64,000 nt of DNA, taken from Chlorops oryzae (Eukaryota; Arthropoda; Insecta; Diptera; Chloropidae). The stretch lies in NCBI GenBank assembly GCA_020466095.1, contig CM035807.1:12239507-12303506 (forward strand), in the 5' to 3' direction. Numbering within the stretch: the first letter of the stretch is position 1; every line of letters begins with the position of its first letter. This document shows, piece after piece, positions 21,474 through 33,639 of the stretch. Below the pieces are notes generated by a model. It saw only the letters and a list, made by a program, of their open reading frames with translations. It ran no database searches and was not told where the DNA came from. The position numbers and the translations under genes are program-made.

Positions 21474-21790
21474 CATTTAGCACCTAAGAGTATGCATTAA
21501 TATTTTCATATATATTAAGATTACTTTAAGAGCAACAAAAAACATAAAAACAGCACCTAGATGTATGCTTCTGATTATTTTAAAACCTATTAATATTGTT
21601 TTTTAAGGCTCTAAGAAAATCCCTCCACTTCTAAAACCTGTACTCAGGATGTTCTTAAATGGACAACGCTTCAAGTACGAAAAGATTTTTGACTATTAGA
21701 AATAAACTTAATACGTATAAGCATACTTTTAGGCGCTTAATTTAGATATTTTCTGTTGTCCTAATAATTTTGAATACATACATATAAAAC
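21474..21790. repeat. Dispersed repeat family A, first cluster
   Basis: A short minus-oriented piece at 21474-21510 (TTAGCACCTAAGAGTATGC) is followed by a fuller plus copy at about 21550-21770: CACCTAGATGTATGCTT, CTCAGGATGTTCTTAAA, GGACAACGCTTCAAGTACG, AAAAGATTTTTGACTATT, AAGCATACTTTTAGGCGC, TTTTCTGTTGTCC. The same ordered blocks recur near 24540, 24880, 35905, 37200 and 40905. Confidence 0.65.
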
Positions 21791-24250
21791 CCCCTTTCAG
21801 TATTGAAAATATGCATCTTTTCGGGTCGTGTGGACCATCCTGCAGCCATAGCCGCTGTTGCCAGTTTAAGGGAATTGCTTTTTTATGAAGAGAAGGTCCC
21901 AGGCTTTAGCAAAGTCTTAGAAGGGAAATTTGTAAGGAAATTAGGTAGAAGATTTCAAAATTAGTGCTTGATATTAATGCTGAGAGCGTCCACCTTCCTT
22001 TTTGTTTGTGTGATTAACGCAAACAGCTACCTTTGATTGTGATAAAAAATTGTTTAGCTAAAAGCTAATACTCAGAGTTATTTGTCAATAGTCAGAAATT
22101 GATCAAAATCGGGAATACACGGAAAAAATGAGTTTCTTTTTAGTGAAGAAAATTTTCTCAGTGCATCATTTATAAGAATTTTTTTTAAAGATTTCTGGTT
22201 CTATTAACTATCAGTCGCCATTTGTTTCATCTTTCTATCTCAATTAGATTCTGAGATATAAATTTTTGAGTTTTAAATGAAAAGCTCCATGGCGTTTATC
22301 TTAACCGGAAGTCCTTTTATTATAGATGTTATCCAGTTTTTTTTTTCGAATAAATCCATCTCCCGCTTAAAAGCATTAAGGGTGCTTAAATGCATGTTTT
22401 ACTCCAGAAAAATTCCTTGAATCAAACATCAAAACAAATTCTCTTCTTCTGGTATTTCGTTGACGAAAACTTTAACATAAGTAGCTCATGATTACAGAAG
22501 CACTAAAATCACTATCATTCGAGGTCTGCATGGATCAGAAGTTTTTGATCAAAGCAATGCCTCAAGGGGGTTTTTTTTTTCAAGTCACTTGAAAAGTCCT
22601 TCCGTGCTTCACATTCGCCAACCACAAAAATCCAAATAAGGCTTCTTCAAACTTTAAAAGCTTTTCACTCATAAAAGAAAACCTACTTTCAATACAACTA
22701 GACCTATTTTCCTTCCAAAAAAATAAACTGCTTTCGCTTTTGTCCCTTGAAAGTTACACAAATTCGTTAGAGCAAATCTGCAATCCTCCAGTTTCAAATC
22801 AAACCAAAAACTTATAACAATCGCAGGCCAAACTCATAAAAGTTACAGAATACCTAAAACAGCAAACACAACAGGACAACACAAGAACGAACAAACTAAA
22901 AAAAAAAAATATATAAAATAAACAAAATAAATAGCAAATAAAATTTATAAAAAAAAAAAAGAACTGCAAGTCCTACTCTAATTCCGTTTCGTACTTCTCG
23001 AACTCGAAGAGTTTTCCAGACGCGTCTGCACGAACTTATCTAAAACGAGAGTGAATAGTTCTGGCCAAATGGAGTGTAGCATTAAACGAAACCAAAATGT
23101 TGGGAAAATGGAAAATTACCGTAAACTGCAAAGCATGAAAACATGAACGTAGACACTCGAACGTGATTGGACTTGTACGTGTTCCTGTATATTAATGGAT
23201 AAGAAGGATAAAATTTTCATTCTCAGCTCAAGCATCGCAGGAAGGAAGACTCCTCGTCGTCTCGTCGTCAGCTAAACATTTTATGATTGCACTTTATGTA
23301 AGCAGAGTACGAACACCACCTGAGCTAGACAGACAGACAGACAGACACACACGCACACTTTGAACGTTTCAAGTAGACATTTCAAACATTTTCACTATCG
23401 TCATATCGAAATCGGCGAACCTTCTTCCACTAACCCGGTCCGCTTGCCTTCATTTGTCGCATGCAACGTGCGCATCTTTAAGAATGAAGAGAAATGCAGA
23501 ATCAGCAGTGGAACCGCTTCAATGAAAGCAAAACCAAAGAAGAAAAAAAAAGGACTCACAAGAATGGAAAGCCAGTATGAAAAGAAGTTCTCGACCATGA
23601 TAATGTGTTCTCGTACCGGTAGAAACCATAAACACTGCCAGCAAAGTCCAGTGGAAGAGACCAGCAATCCAGCCACTGTACAGCCGCCCTCGATGCGTTC
23701 ATTTAGGTTGGCCAATTGGCTAAAAATTGCTACTTCGAATATAGAAAATGTGACAAAACCAAATGATGTCTTAAGGTAACATAGTAATCAACGTGAGAGA
23801 GGGAAAGAAGAAAAAAACAACAACAACTGCTTGGTCCGAGAGAAAAAACATAAGTAGAAAAGGAAGAACGATAAAAAAAGTGAAAAAAAAAACTGTGACT
23901 GGACTATTGTCCAAAGCTTTGTTGGAATCGAACAAAAAGGTGAAATGCGTTGAAAGCTGCTTAAGGATGTAAATATGCTTCGATAGCTTTTCTATCGTTC
24001 GGAAAAGTGCTTTTCAGAAGAAGCAAAACACAAAAATTAAGTAGCTTGGCTAAGCGCCGAGAGGAAAATTGTTATGCGATCTGCTTTTTAAATAACTTTT
24101 TCTTCAACAAGTTGTTTGGAAATCTTTTCAAATGGATATTTTGTAGTTTCTTTTTACTTAAATTTTTTTTTTTTTTTTCAAATCGTTCAATCGATCCGTG
24201 ATTGGCAGTTTAAGTTTTGCATTAAGAAAAAATTTACTCAAAATTGGTAG
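21791..24250. other. Unique stretch, no gene recognised
   Basis: Mixed AT-rich sequence with a GACAGACAGACAG run at 23328-23345 and A runs near 22900-22960. A 139-codon plus frame at 23360-23779 is rich in K, S and T, ends near a GTAACA donor-like string and has no recognisable domain; it is not annotated as coding. Confidence 0.45.
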
Positions 24251-24251
24251 T

Positions 24252-24486
24252 CTATTTTATATGGTATTGACATATATGGTATTGTAAATGGTATTGTATA
24301 TGGTATTTGAATGGTATTGTATATGGTATTGTATATGGTATTGTATATGGTATTGGTATGGTATTGTATATGGTATTGTATATGGTGTTGTATATGGTAT
24401 TTTATATGGTATTTTATATGGTATTGTATATGGTATTTTTTATGGTATTTATATGGTATTGTATATGGTATTGTATATGGTATTTG
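24252..24486. repeat. 12-bp minisatellite, unit ATGGTATTGTAT
   Basis: About 235 bp of tandem ATGGTATTGTAT with variants (TTTTAT, GTGTTG). It creates overlapping open frames in three plus frames with the repeated peptide YGIV/VLYM/WYCI, all artefactual. Confidence 0.9.
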
Positions 24487-24539
24487 GAATTGGCGATTGT
24501 GATCATTTTAGTTAAATCCGCTCTTAAGGCGGGCTTACG

Positions 24540-24945
24540 CATTAGAGGGTTAAATCCTTGCTCAGGATGTTCTTAAACGGACAACGCTTCAAGAACGAAA
24601 AGATTTTTGACTATTGGAATTTCTCCTAATAATTATCATACTTGAAGGCTCCCAATTTAAATACTTTCTGTTGCCCTATCCATAAGTATGCCTGCAAGTA
24701 ATCTTTATATCAATCGCCAAGAAGTATGCTTTTGAATATTCCAAAATGGACTTATATATGTATATCTAAAATTAAGCTTTCATCTTACAGTCAACTTCAT
24801 TATTTAAGAATTTAAAAATTAACGCGAAACTGAAAAACTCCTTCCACAATTTCCAGAATGAAAACATTATCAATACCAAAAATATTCTTAATATTTCTAA
24901 GCATACTTTTAGGTGCTAAATTAAAATATTTTCCATTGACATTGC
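24540..24945 (+). repeat. Dispersed repeat family A, second cluster
   Basis: A plus copy at 24549-24690 (GCTCAGGATGTTCTTAAACG, AACGAAAAGATTTTTGAC) and a partial plus copy at about 24880-24945 (AATATTCTTAATATTTCTAA, GCATACTTTTAGGTGCTAAA). The partial copy supplies the N-terminal part of the open frame at 24858-25199, which is one reason not to call that frame a gene. Confidence 0.6.
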
Positions 24946-27900
24946 ATTTCTTTTCTCTTTCCAACACTCTCCCTTATACTCTTAAACAAAATAAAACAGC
25001 TTTCTCGTTTTATATCATAAAGCCCTCACCTTCTTTTGCAGATGTTGAGAAAGAGAGGGAATTTTTTGATGAATTACATAAGTTAAATCATTTCCAACTT
25101 TCTTCAAAACTTAGAAATCGCTTGTCCTCTCTCTCTCTCGTCTCTCTCTCTCTCTCTCTCTACCCTCTCTCCCACGCGCTGCTTATATTTGAACTTTAAG
25201 TTAAATTAATATGCTGCAAATATTTCATTGCATACCTTGAAGCGTTGCAATGAGAAACAAGAAATTACGGTAAACAAAAATAAATACGGTAATGCTTTTA
25301 AGTAGTTTTCTTTGGAAAAACTTTTCAAATAACGAAAATGACTTCTTTTAAGGGACATACGAAAAAGTTAAGCTCAACTTAATGCTCCACGCAAGCATAG
25401 GCCGATTGCATAAGTTTTCGATAATATTAACATTGCCGACGGAGCGAAACGTTGATAAGCATAATTAAGCGAGCTTAAAATGTTATGAGATCAAAACTTT
25501 GCTCAAATTTGTTAGCTTGTTATTGAAGATATAAAAAGAAAAAATCCCCAAAAAAAAGCTCTGGAAATAAATCGTTAGACACTTGACCCCCAAGCCTTGA
25601 AATATAGGCAGCGATAAATAATGTTAAAATAATAACACGTTTCTTCTCCTGCACGCCTTCCACTCTCCTTCTTCTCTCAGAAAAAAATAAGCTCTTAAAT
25701 TTGTTCTCGTTACCATATCCGGTGTTGAACATGGCCAAATGAAGACATCCGGTTTCAATCTACCACAATTTTCCTTAGGCGAATTGTGCTTTTGATTTTG
25801 TTATCATGCGCTTTTTAAGCTTAATTATGCTTATTGACGAAGCGGAATCTAATCATTATAAAAAATAAAAGGAACACAATGCTCATTATTTTTTGGGAAA
25901 TTATCTTCTTATTAGTTTAAAATGATGCCTGCACCATTATGAAGTTACGCGTTGGCAGTCATAAATCAAAAAATTCTCATTTTGTTTACATTGAGAAAGC
26001 CCACAGAAGACGTAGAGTTTAACACTTGCAACAAGGCTTGTATCCCATCAGCTTTTCAGAAAATATTGAGAGAAAATAGTTAACAACTGTTGTGTATTTA
26101 CCTTTTTGCTACTTAACCAAGCCCAAGCCACTTAAGGAGGGGGGTTTTTATTTTTTTTTTTTTTGAAGACGAAACAAAAATTTTCGAAACATTTCAGACT
26201 TTGCTCAGACTTCATAGTTTTGAATACTCCAGCGAATTTCGTAGACGTCTATGTGAAAACTGCAAAGATGCAACAACATTTCTCAAAATTCACTCTCTCC
26301 CCCTTCTCTTTCCCTCACTCTCTCATTTCGAGCTGTCCTAAAGTAAAAGCACCTGATGAAAGGAAGCGAAAATACGGTGGCAGGTTTTCTATTTACGTGT
26401 CTGATAGTCGTCTGGCGTGATTTTCTTCTTTCACAAATGAATGTCATAAAGATGATGAAGTTGTTGAAAATGTTGTGCAACATTTCATGTATATTGGTAT
26501 ACATGTGCTTTATAATATGTTTATATATACATATATATATATGTACGTAGATATAAGGACATCCAATGCAATTTGCGCCTTTTGTAGACAGATAAGCAGT
26601 CAAGCAAATGAAGACGTAGAACGACGGCCTTTTGAAAGTTTTCTTCGTGCTTCAAAAGGGAAAGCAGCTTTTCTTTATTTTTTGTTTTATTCGAAAGAAA
26701 AAAAAAATTCTTTCTAAAATGTCTACGGGAATGCATTTGAAAAGTGTCCTTGGAGAACTCTTAATCCCTCTTGAAAACTTCTGTGTGTGTGAATGGACGG
26801 AAGGAAACAAGCTTCAAGGGACTAGAAAGATGAGAGCATTGAAAGGCTTGAATTTCTCGAGTAAAGAAAAAGAAAGATTCAATTTAAGCTTCTGAGAGAG
26901 GCTGTATGATTGAATTCTCTGTAGCCGCTTTTTGAAGAAGAACACATAGATTTTATGGGCGATTCCAAGCGCTGGTGTTGCTCTTCATAGTTCATTTTTG
27001 CACACTAAAAGGGATTAAAGGCCCTCTCAATGGCATCGATAGCAGTATTAAGAAACCATCGATTTATCTGCGATTGTGTCTAAAGGTGGCACTGATCTTT
27101 TTATTGGTGCCATCTTGACAAAGCCTAAGTACTCCCGTTCTTACAAGACACAGATGCATTCTATCGCCAGCACTTTTTGACAGCCATTAAGCCACTGGAA
27201 GGCCAAAAACACTCCCAGTCAGGCATTTCAAGAGGACAATCAGTTTAGAGATGAGATATCTGTTACACTCCACATCAGTTATGATGTTCATTCATTCCGA
27301 ATTTAATTGCAGATCACTTTTTCGTTCTTTAAATCCTTCGTTTTCCCCATCGAGTACTGACCATATTGGGCAAATTTTATTGTTATACATAGTAATGATG
27401 CCCCGCATGCGCATGTTTCGACTGGCCTCTCGTAAATATTTCATATAATTTGTTTTGGAATATTTTCAAAGTTTAATTAAACAATTCCACATGTCAATTA
27501 TTTTTTCTTCAAACAAAAAGAGAAATAAAAAAAAAACTTCCCACAACGAATTTTACACAATTTCAACAAAGGCCAAAAACAACCACACAAACCTCAGTTG
27601 TGCACATTTCTGGCAATTTCAAATAAAACTGTATGGACCGCAATATTGTGTTACCGCACAAATTCATGCAAATGAACAAGTTTGATTAGAACACGTAACT
27701 TAAACGAAACTTTCTGACCATAACATAACTCATTGAAATTCGAATACGTTGGCCAACTAATAAAACACTTTACACCTAACAAGAGGCCAGTCCTTTTGCC
27801 AATGCACCAGATCGACTACTTTTGCTCCATACGACTTTCGAACAAAAGAATTCGACTTCGACTTCGATTTCGATTGCGATTTCAGTGCAACACACTCATT

Positions 27901-29020
27901 CTCGATTGTTGTGTGAAATTGTGAAATTGAGAAACTGTGAAGTTGAGAAATTTCAAATGTAGCAAAATACTAAAATATACAAATTTTCACATCGAATAAA
28001 AGTTTATTTTATGCAAAATTCAATACAGCCGCAGGCTTCGAAGGTGACACAAAAGGACGAACGTAGAGATGTACCTACATAGATAGCTTTGTTGTGGTCG
28101 AAGTGACAAATAACGAGCAAGTGCTTTTGTCTTCTCTTGGCCACAGCCACAAGTACAGAAAACTATGTCTTCTTTCATTCTCAATAATTTTTAATGGAAA
28201 AACGAGAATTTCTAAGAAAAACCGAAAACTTTTGATCGAGCATAAAATATAATTTTTTTTTTAAATTTATTTTGCACGTCGCGTCGTTGGAATAAATTTC
28301 TTAGAACAAATATCCTCTTCGCTTTTATTTCGTTCAAGTTATTCATTTTCCATTTGCTAGAATTCTATTCATTATTTTCATTTTGAAGATTTTCTCAATG
28401 CTTTGTGGTTGGAAGAGATGCGTTCCTGGAAGAGGATCTAATTTTGTAAAGTATTTTATTAAAGAAAATAAAATGTGTTTTTGTTCTATTATACTGTGCA
28501 ACATAAGCTTATTTGGCGTATGTAAGAGGTTCCTATCTTCGGTTTTGCTACATTGCCTAAAGGTTATTTTTAAACCGATATCGAAAAGTGGGGCCGAGAA
28601 TTAAGCTGCGCACTAAATTATGGTTATATTTCGTAAGCCGTTCAATATTTTATTTTTCTGTCTCCAGCAAAATTTTACTCACATAAAGATAGAAAAGAAC
28701 TGTAGTAACAATTGACCAAAAACACTCCATTTAGTAGTTCCAAAAAGGCAAGATATCAAAAATGTTAAAAATTTTACCATTTCTAGCCCACATAGCTATA
28801 TTAAACCGGTACAAATTTTCTCGAAAATTCTTTGGAGGGAACCAATTTTATCCGAATGCTCCGTGGTAACGGTTTGTCATTGAAAAAATTTTGGGAGAGA
28901 TCAGAAGAAAAAACTTATTAAAAAATCAACCTTTAAATATGCTACAAATTTTTCATCTGCGAAGTGTTCTGTAAGATCCGCAGGGATTCTTTAGCACTGA
29001 TATTATTGGCGTGAAACACA
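24946..29020. other. Unique AT-rich stretch, no gene recognised
   Basis: Holds an acceptor-like CCTTCTTTTGCAG ending at about 25041, followed by a codon-like run (ADVEKEREFFDELHKLNHF). A CT microsatellite follows at 25127-25172. An imperfect inverted repeat lies at about 25436-25480 and 25812-25852, sharing ATAAGCATAATTAAGC. TATATA-type repeats occur near 26520-26545 and a CGACTTCGATTTCG run near 27850-27880. Family B copy 2 lies at 28560-28770. No gene is supported. Confidence 0.45.
28560..28770 (+). repeat. Dispersed repeat family B, copy 2
   Basis: Matches the copy at 17795: GGGGCCGAGAATTAAGCTGC, then a TTATATTTCGTAAGCCGTTC-like string, ATTTTTCTGTC and ACTCCATTTAGTAGTTCC. The shared opening GTGGGGCCGAGAATTAA also matches the inverted copy near 35655. 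Confidence 0.6.
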
Positions 29021-29024
29021 TTAT

Positions 29025-29239
29025 CAGGCCTTTTATAAATTAAAAGCATACTTTATGGAGTAAAAGTTTTATTCAACTCACATAAAGTTATGATTGAAAT
29101 CGATTTATAACTTCCATATGATTTTTTTGAAGCTAGAAAATCGGTTCCGCTAAAATTATTCGCAAAATATGGATAAGAAAAATTTTTGCCCCATAAGGTA
29201 TGCTTTAAATTTATAAAAGCGAACAAAATCCGAGCCCTG
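29025..29239. mobile_element. hAT-like MITE family, copy 1 (deleted left end)
   Basis: The segment begins CAGG then TTTTATAAATT and ends AAAATCCGAGCCCTG; the bases GCTCGGATTTTGTTGA expected after CAGG are missing. The interior shares AAAGCATACTTTATGGAGTA and ATTCAACTCAC with the copies at 31564 and 37483. No convincing target duplication remains. Confidence 0.65.
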
Positions 29240-31340
29240 GATATAACGTAAGAAGTTAGTTTGAAAATCAAACGAATATTCTTATATTATGAAGGTAAAA
29301 AAATACCTGCAACTTCTTGCCCCTGTTACAATTAGCTCCCCGCTCCATTACTCCAGAGAGAACGCATTAAAAATACTTCAAAGCGAAACGGAAATTCTAA
29401 GAAGAACTATTTTATAATAAGAATGAAGGCTCTTTTCTTTACGATTTCTCCTATTAATTAACTTGCAATCGCTGAGGGTGATCGCTGCACAATCGCCTTT
29501 AATAATTCCCTTAAATATGAATTTTTGAATATTTCCATCGAAAATCCCAAGTTAAGAAATTTATCTTTTTTTCTTCCCCCCGCCCATCTTAAGACGAAAG
29601 TTTACACCAACAGAACTTATTACTTATGGTCATTGCTTCGTATTTTAAACTTTCGGTCCAATAAAACTTCGTTCTTGCTAAGACTTTATAAGTCGCTTCG
29701 TGAAATTTTCAAAATTCAATTGCCAAACAATTTCAGCGTTCTTCACACTTCAAGCTCGACCAACGCTTTTTAAGTGGGTTTTTTGCTCGTTTTTTGTTTT
29801 TGATTCTTTTATTCCACAATGCCCTTCGCCATCGTCCTCTCCAGATTCAGTTTCAGCTTCAGCTTTGGTATCAGCATCAGCTTCGTCTTGTCCTTCTCGT
29901 GCTGGATTTATTATAAATCTTAATCAGTCTTCTTTGGTGCAGGAAAGTTTTTCTCGCGCTTTCGCACAATCTGTCGCAAAATTAAGAAGCGTTAATTTTT
30001 TGCAAAAAAAAAAGCGCCCTAGCAATTTGCAATTCGTTTTCTATCATTAATTGCAAATGAAAGAGAATGGCGGACACGCAGGACAGTCGGCGAAAAGCTG
30101 CCAAACTATTTCTCTACTCAAGTCAAACTATAAGTGGAGCATAAGGATTGTACTTAGAGAAAATGACAGCATCTCATTCATCTTCGTGCACTTTCGCGAG
30201 ATACTCTTGCGCCATTGTCTTCGGCGTCGACTTCGCCTTCGAGTTCGACTTCAACTTCGGCTTCGACATTAGGATTCTGTCAAGAGTTTTCGGCGAAAGT
30301 TTTTCGCTCAACTAAAATATACTTAATGTCCATTTTAAGCAGAGTGTTGCCATCGTTTCGTGCTGCATTGCGACAAAAAATTATGATCCAAAAAAAAAAA
30401 AATATTTGATAAAAAAAAAATTAAAAATAATTTTAAACAATAAAAGGGTAAAAAAAAGAAACTTGAAGACGGGAATGAAATTTGTGGCTTTTCAAACAAA
30501 AGCTCAAGATTGCGTTTCAACTTCTGTTTTCTTGCAGTCCTGATTTAAGTGAAGCACGTGATAACGTGCCCAACCGACGCTTACCATGCAAAAGGATATC
30601 CTAAAGGGACTTTGCAAGCAAAAAAAAAAAGGAACTAAAGAATGGCATGAAATCAGTGCCTCAAGTGGTTTGCCGCAATGAGAAACAACAAAGCAACACC
30701 GAGAAGTAAATGAAAGAAAAGTAAGTGTTAAAAATGGGTGGGCATAAGTACCGTTAAAAGGAAATCACAAGAAGGCGAAATGCAACGCTAAAAAAAAATT
30801 TTTTTTTTTAAATCGAAAACAAAAACGAAAGGAAAAAGCGAATAAAATCACAAAAAGCACGATAAAATGCAAATGGGCTTTCAAAGAAGCAAAGGAAGAG
30901 GAAGAAAAAGAAGAAGAAAGAAGTAACAGACTGTGACGGGAAAATAAACTTAAAAGCCGTCAAAATATTCTTCGCTTTCTCGCTGGAGTTATAAGGAAGT
31001 CTCCTCATTAAGGACTCCATGGTGTTCAAGGGAAATATTTAAAAGCTCTAAGTGCGAGAAGTTTTTGCCATTTCAGAGCATTTGAAAAAGGAGTTCGTTT
31101 TAAGACACATTTAATTACGAAATGGTTTCATTTTTTTTTTTTAGTTGCTCGTATGGTCTGCTTAAAAAGAGAATTTTTTGAAGCCTTACTCAGAAAATGT
31201 ATCTTTTTCTTTAACTCTACCAATGGTTGAAATATGTTTTCTTTTGAAATATGTTAATAAAAAACGTCATTCAAACCCCATTCACCTTCCATGAATACTA
31301 TTTAAATATATATAAAGTTCGTTTAAAGATCTCTGAAAGA
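29240..31340. other. Unique stretch, no gene recognised
   Basis: Contains TTCAGCTTCAGC-type (29845-29885) and TTCGACTTCG-type (30215-30265) imperfect repeats and A runs near 30390-30430. A good acceptor-like CTTCTGTTTTCTTGCAG ends at 30537, followed by 21 open codons (PDLSEARDNVPNRRLPCKRI then stop at 30602). That could be a tiny terminal exon but has no other support. The rest is AT-rich and featureless. Confidence 0.4.
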
Positions 31341-31478
31341 AGCTTAATATGCTTTCCAGACTTACGACGAAAATCTCGAGATTTGAGACAATTTTAGAAC
31401 AAATTTTAAATCCAGCCAATTTCGAATTTGGTCTGAAATCTCGAGATTTCGTTGTACGTCTGGAAAGCATATAAAGCT
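31341..31478. mobile_element. Short foldback MITE-like element
   Basis: The left arm AGCTTAATATGCTTTCCAGA and right arm (inverse AGCTTTATATGCTTTCCAGA) continue into a shared AATCTCGAGATTT block, giving arms of about 45 bp around a short AT-rich centre. The perfect CTCGAG-centred palindromes inside each arm add to the symmetry. No clear target duplication. Confidence 0.55.
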
Positions 31479-31499
31479 CAAAGTCTTCAACCATGTTTA

Positions 31500-31910
31500 A
31501 GGGTTTTCATGGTTTAGACTTTCAAACGATAGTCTTCTGGAGACTTTAAACCAGGTTCATTATCAGGGCTCGGATTTTGTTGAACTTCTATAAATTTAAA
31601 GCATACTTTATGGAGTAAAAGTTGTATTCAACTCACCTAAAGATTAGAGTCAAATCGACTTTTAACTTTTTGAATTTTTCCAATTTAGAAAAGCGGTTTG
31701 AAGTTTAACTTCTCTAAACTTATTCGCAAAATGTTGGGAAGAAGAATTTTTGCCCAATAAAGTATGCTTTAAATTTATAAAAGTCAATAAAATCCGAGCC
31801 CTGTTCATATATTTATGTGAATACTTTTGAAAAATACAAATAAAGCAAAGGTATTCGATTGAGTCAAACTGGCGTGAAGACTAAAAGAATATATTGGAAA
31901 ATTTAAACAT
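31500..31910 (-). repeat. Dispersed repeat interrupted by a hAT-like MITE
   Basis: The minus-strand reading of 31500-31556 and 31812-31910 matches 47205-47365 in order: TATTCTTTTAGTCTT, CCAGTTT, then AACCTGGTTTAAA, CTCC-GAAGA, TTTGAAAGT. The MITE at 31564-31803 sits between the two parts and is absent from the 47-kb copy. Confidence 0.6.
31564..31803. mobile_element. hAT-like MITE family, copy 2
   Basis: Starts CAGGGCTCGGATTTTGTTGA and ends with the inverse AATCCGAGCCCTG; terminal inverted repeats continue through ATAAATTTAAAGCATACTTTA (about 48 bp). Flanks TTCATTAT (31556-31563) and TTCATATA (31804-31811) look like a decayed 8-bp duplication. CAG-initial termini with 8-bp duplications are typical of hAT elements. 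Length 240 bp, non-coding. Confidence 0.75.
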
Positions 31911-32027
31911 TCCAATCTCTTAAACCGAATTGAAGACTACGACCCTAAATGTTAAATCAATCGATTCAAGAGAGTATTTTTTAAATTAAATAGAGGGTCC
32001 TAGTTACCTATTGCATTGAATCTGATT

Positions 32028-32701
32028 TCATCTCAAACGTTTGCTCATTTTTTCCCGTAAATTTTGACCGATTTTTTCATCTAAATCTTTCAATTCCTGT
32101 GGTAAAGATAGTTTCTTCCTAGTCATGCAGAGCTGTGGAGTTGCAGGGAGAAAATAGCTGATTCCATCCAGAAGAAGACTTCCTGAAGGAGCCCAATACA
32201 TATTGCATACGATTTGAGCCTTAATCAGGACTAGGAAAATCACTTTAAAGACAAAAAGAACCTGAATTAAAAACTACCCAGTCTGAGGAAAGCATCAAAC
32301 CGAAGCTTCTTGAGACGTACCCAATGCGTTTGTACAATTTCATATGATCTCGATGAACAAACTCCCTTCTCAGAGCATATTGAAATAAAGAAGAAAAAAT
32401 TAAAAAAAAAAGAAGTATCCATAACAACAGGACACAAGACGATAGCCACAAGTTTCTGCCTCCTACGAAAAAACTCGACTAACAATATGCTTGAAATTTG
32501 ATTTCTCGAAAAAATGATTTTCAATATTGGCTTTTGGTTTTCCATTGAATAAAATCGAACTGCTTTTGACCGCAATTTTCGTTTCCCAAAGGACGCTGAA
32601 ATTGACTTTTCTACTTTATTTTGAGTCACCACAGCGAATACTTCAATTCGAACGTAATTGAGTCGACAAAATTGAAATGTGACTTTATATTTTAAACGCA
32701 A
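32028..32701 (-). CDS. Possible minus-strand coding relic or exons, unknown protein
   Basis: Three overlapping minus-strand frames occupy this segment. The most coding-like ends at 32028. It opens after an acceptor-like GTTTTTAATTCAG (near 32262) and reads VLFVFKVIFLVLIKAQ, a hydrophobic start, then a polar part containing LSLPQELKDLDEKIGQNL and a stop. To its right, frames at 32245-32451 and 32267-32701 include a hydrophobic run and MKLYKRIGYVSRS. They could be pieces of one frameshifted membrane protein gene or unrelated chance frames. The family is not recognised. Confidence 0.25.
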
Positions 32702-33639
32702 AATTTTTTATTATTTTTCATATTATTTTTATTATGTTTTTTAAATATAATTTGCTTTCACACAAACATACACACACTGTCACATTATATGGCAATGTGA
32801 AATACATTTATTATGCACTGGTGACACATTAATAGACTTGAAGTTTGCTTAATCCTTCATTTTTGAGTAGGTACTTGAGAGAAGCCGCGATAAGCCAATC
32901 TCATATTGTATAAAGTATGCTAGTCATGTGCACAAGTAGTATATGATGCCGCTCATACTTATATGCCATATATACACCCATACACATGCACGTTGCCAGC
33001 GTAGTTGCTCGCTTATTATTTTGATATCATAAAAATCATGAAATTAAAAGCCATAAAATGCAAACATGATTTTCATAAAAACGTAAAGAGCATTTCCTCC
33101 TCCATGCACTTAATGGGGCTTTGAAAGTGCTATGCGTCGGAAAGTAATTTGATAAAGTCAACTTACTTTTGCAGAGAGTTTTTCCTATTTTAGGAAGGGG
33201 CATAATTGGATATATTGATGGATTACGCTAAAGTTTTTTTTTTTTATTTAAGATGATTTTACCTTAAAGCGTCTAGAGTTCTTATTGAAAATCGAAAGTA
33301 GAAGACCGTAAAATTGAAGCTTGAGAACTCCATCGCCACTTTTTTTTGATTACTCACCCATGGGAGAAGGTCCCATCGATGTTAAATGTGCAATCAAAGT
33401 GACATCGCGACAGACAGGGGTCCATAATATCATTAAAAATGTTAGCTTTATAGATTTCATAAGCGTTCGCAAAGAAGATTTCTTGAGCCTTAACACTACG
33501 ACCTTTAGAACTTTTAAGCCCCCAATATTTAGAGCCCCGAAAGGAAACTCATTTCAAGAATATATTGCATTGATGAAGTAGCGAAAATAAAATGTCTCCA
33601 TGAGGACACAAAAGTCACACAAAAATTCATGCATGCCAC
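32702..33639. other. Unique stretch, possible regulatory DNA
   Basis: No gene. The segment 32740-33100 is complex, non-repetitive and rich in TTATTATG, ATAAAATG and CATAAAA strings of the kind bound by homeodomain proteins of the Hox/Caudal type. This is weak evidence for an enhancer. The remainder is AT-rich with a T run near 33235. Confidence 0.3.

Noticed and set aside
23360..23779. 139-codon plus frame ending at a GTAACA donor-like site
   Set aside because: No acceptor or start context fits, composition is K/S/T-rich and no domain is recognised.
24288..24576. Overlapping frames of YGIV/VLYM/WYCI repeats
   Set aside because: Artefact of the 12-bp ATGGTATTGTAT array; all three plus frames are open for the same reason.
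24858..25199. 113-codon plus frame with a signal-peptide-like start
   Set aside because: Its N-terminal part is a copy of dispersed repeat family A and its end is a CT microsatellite.
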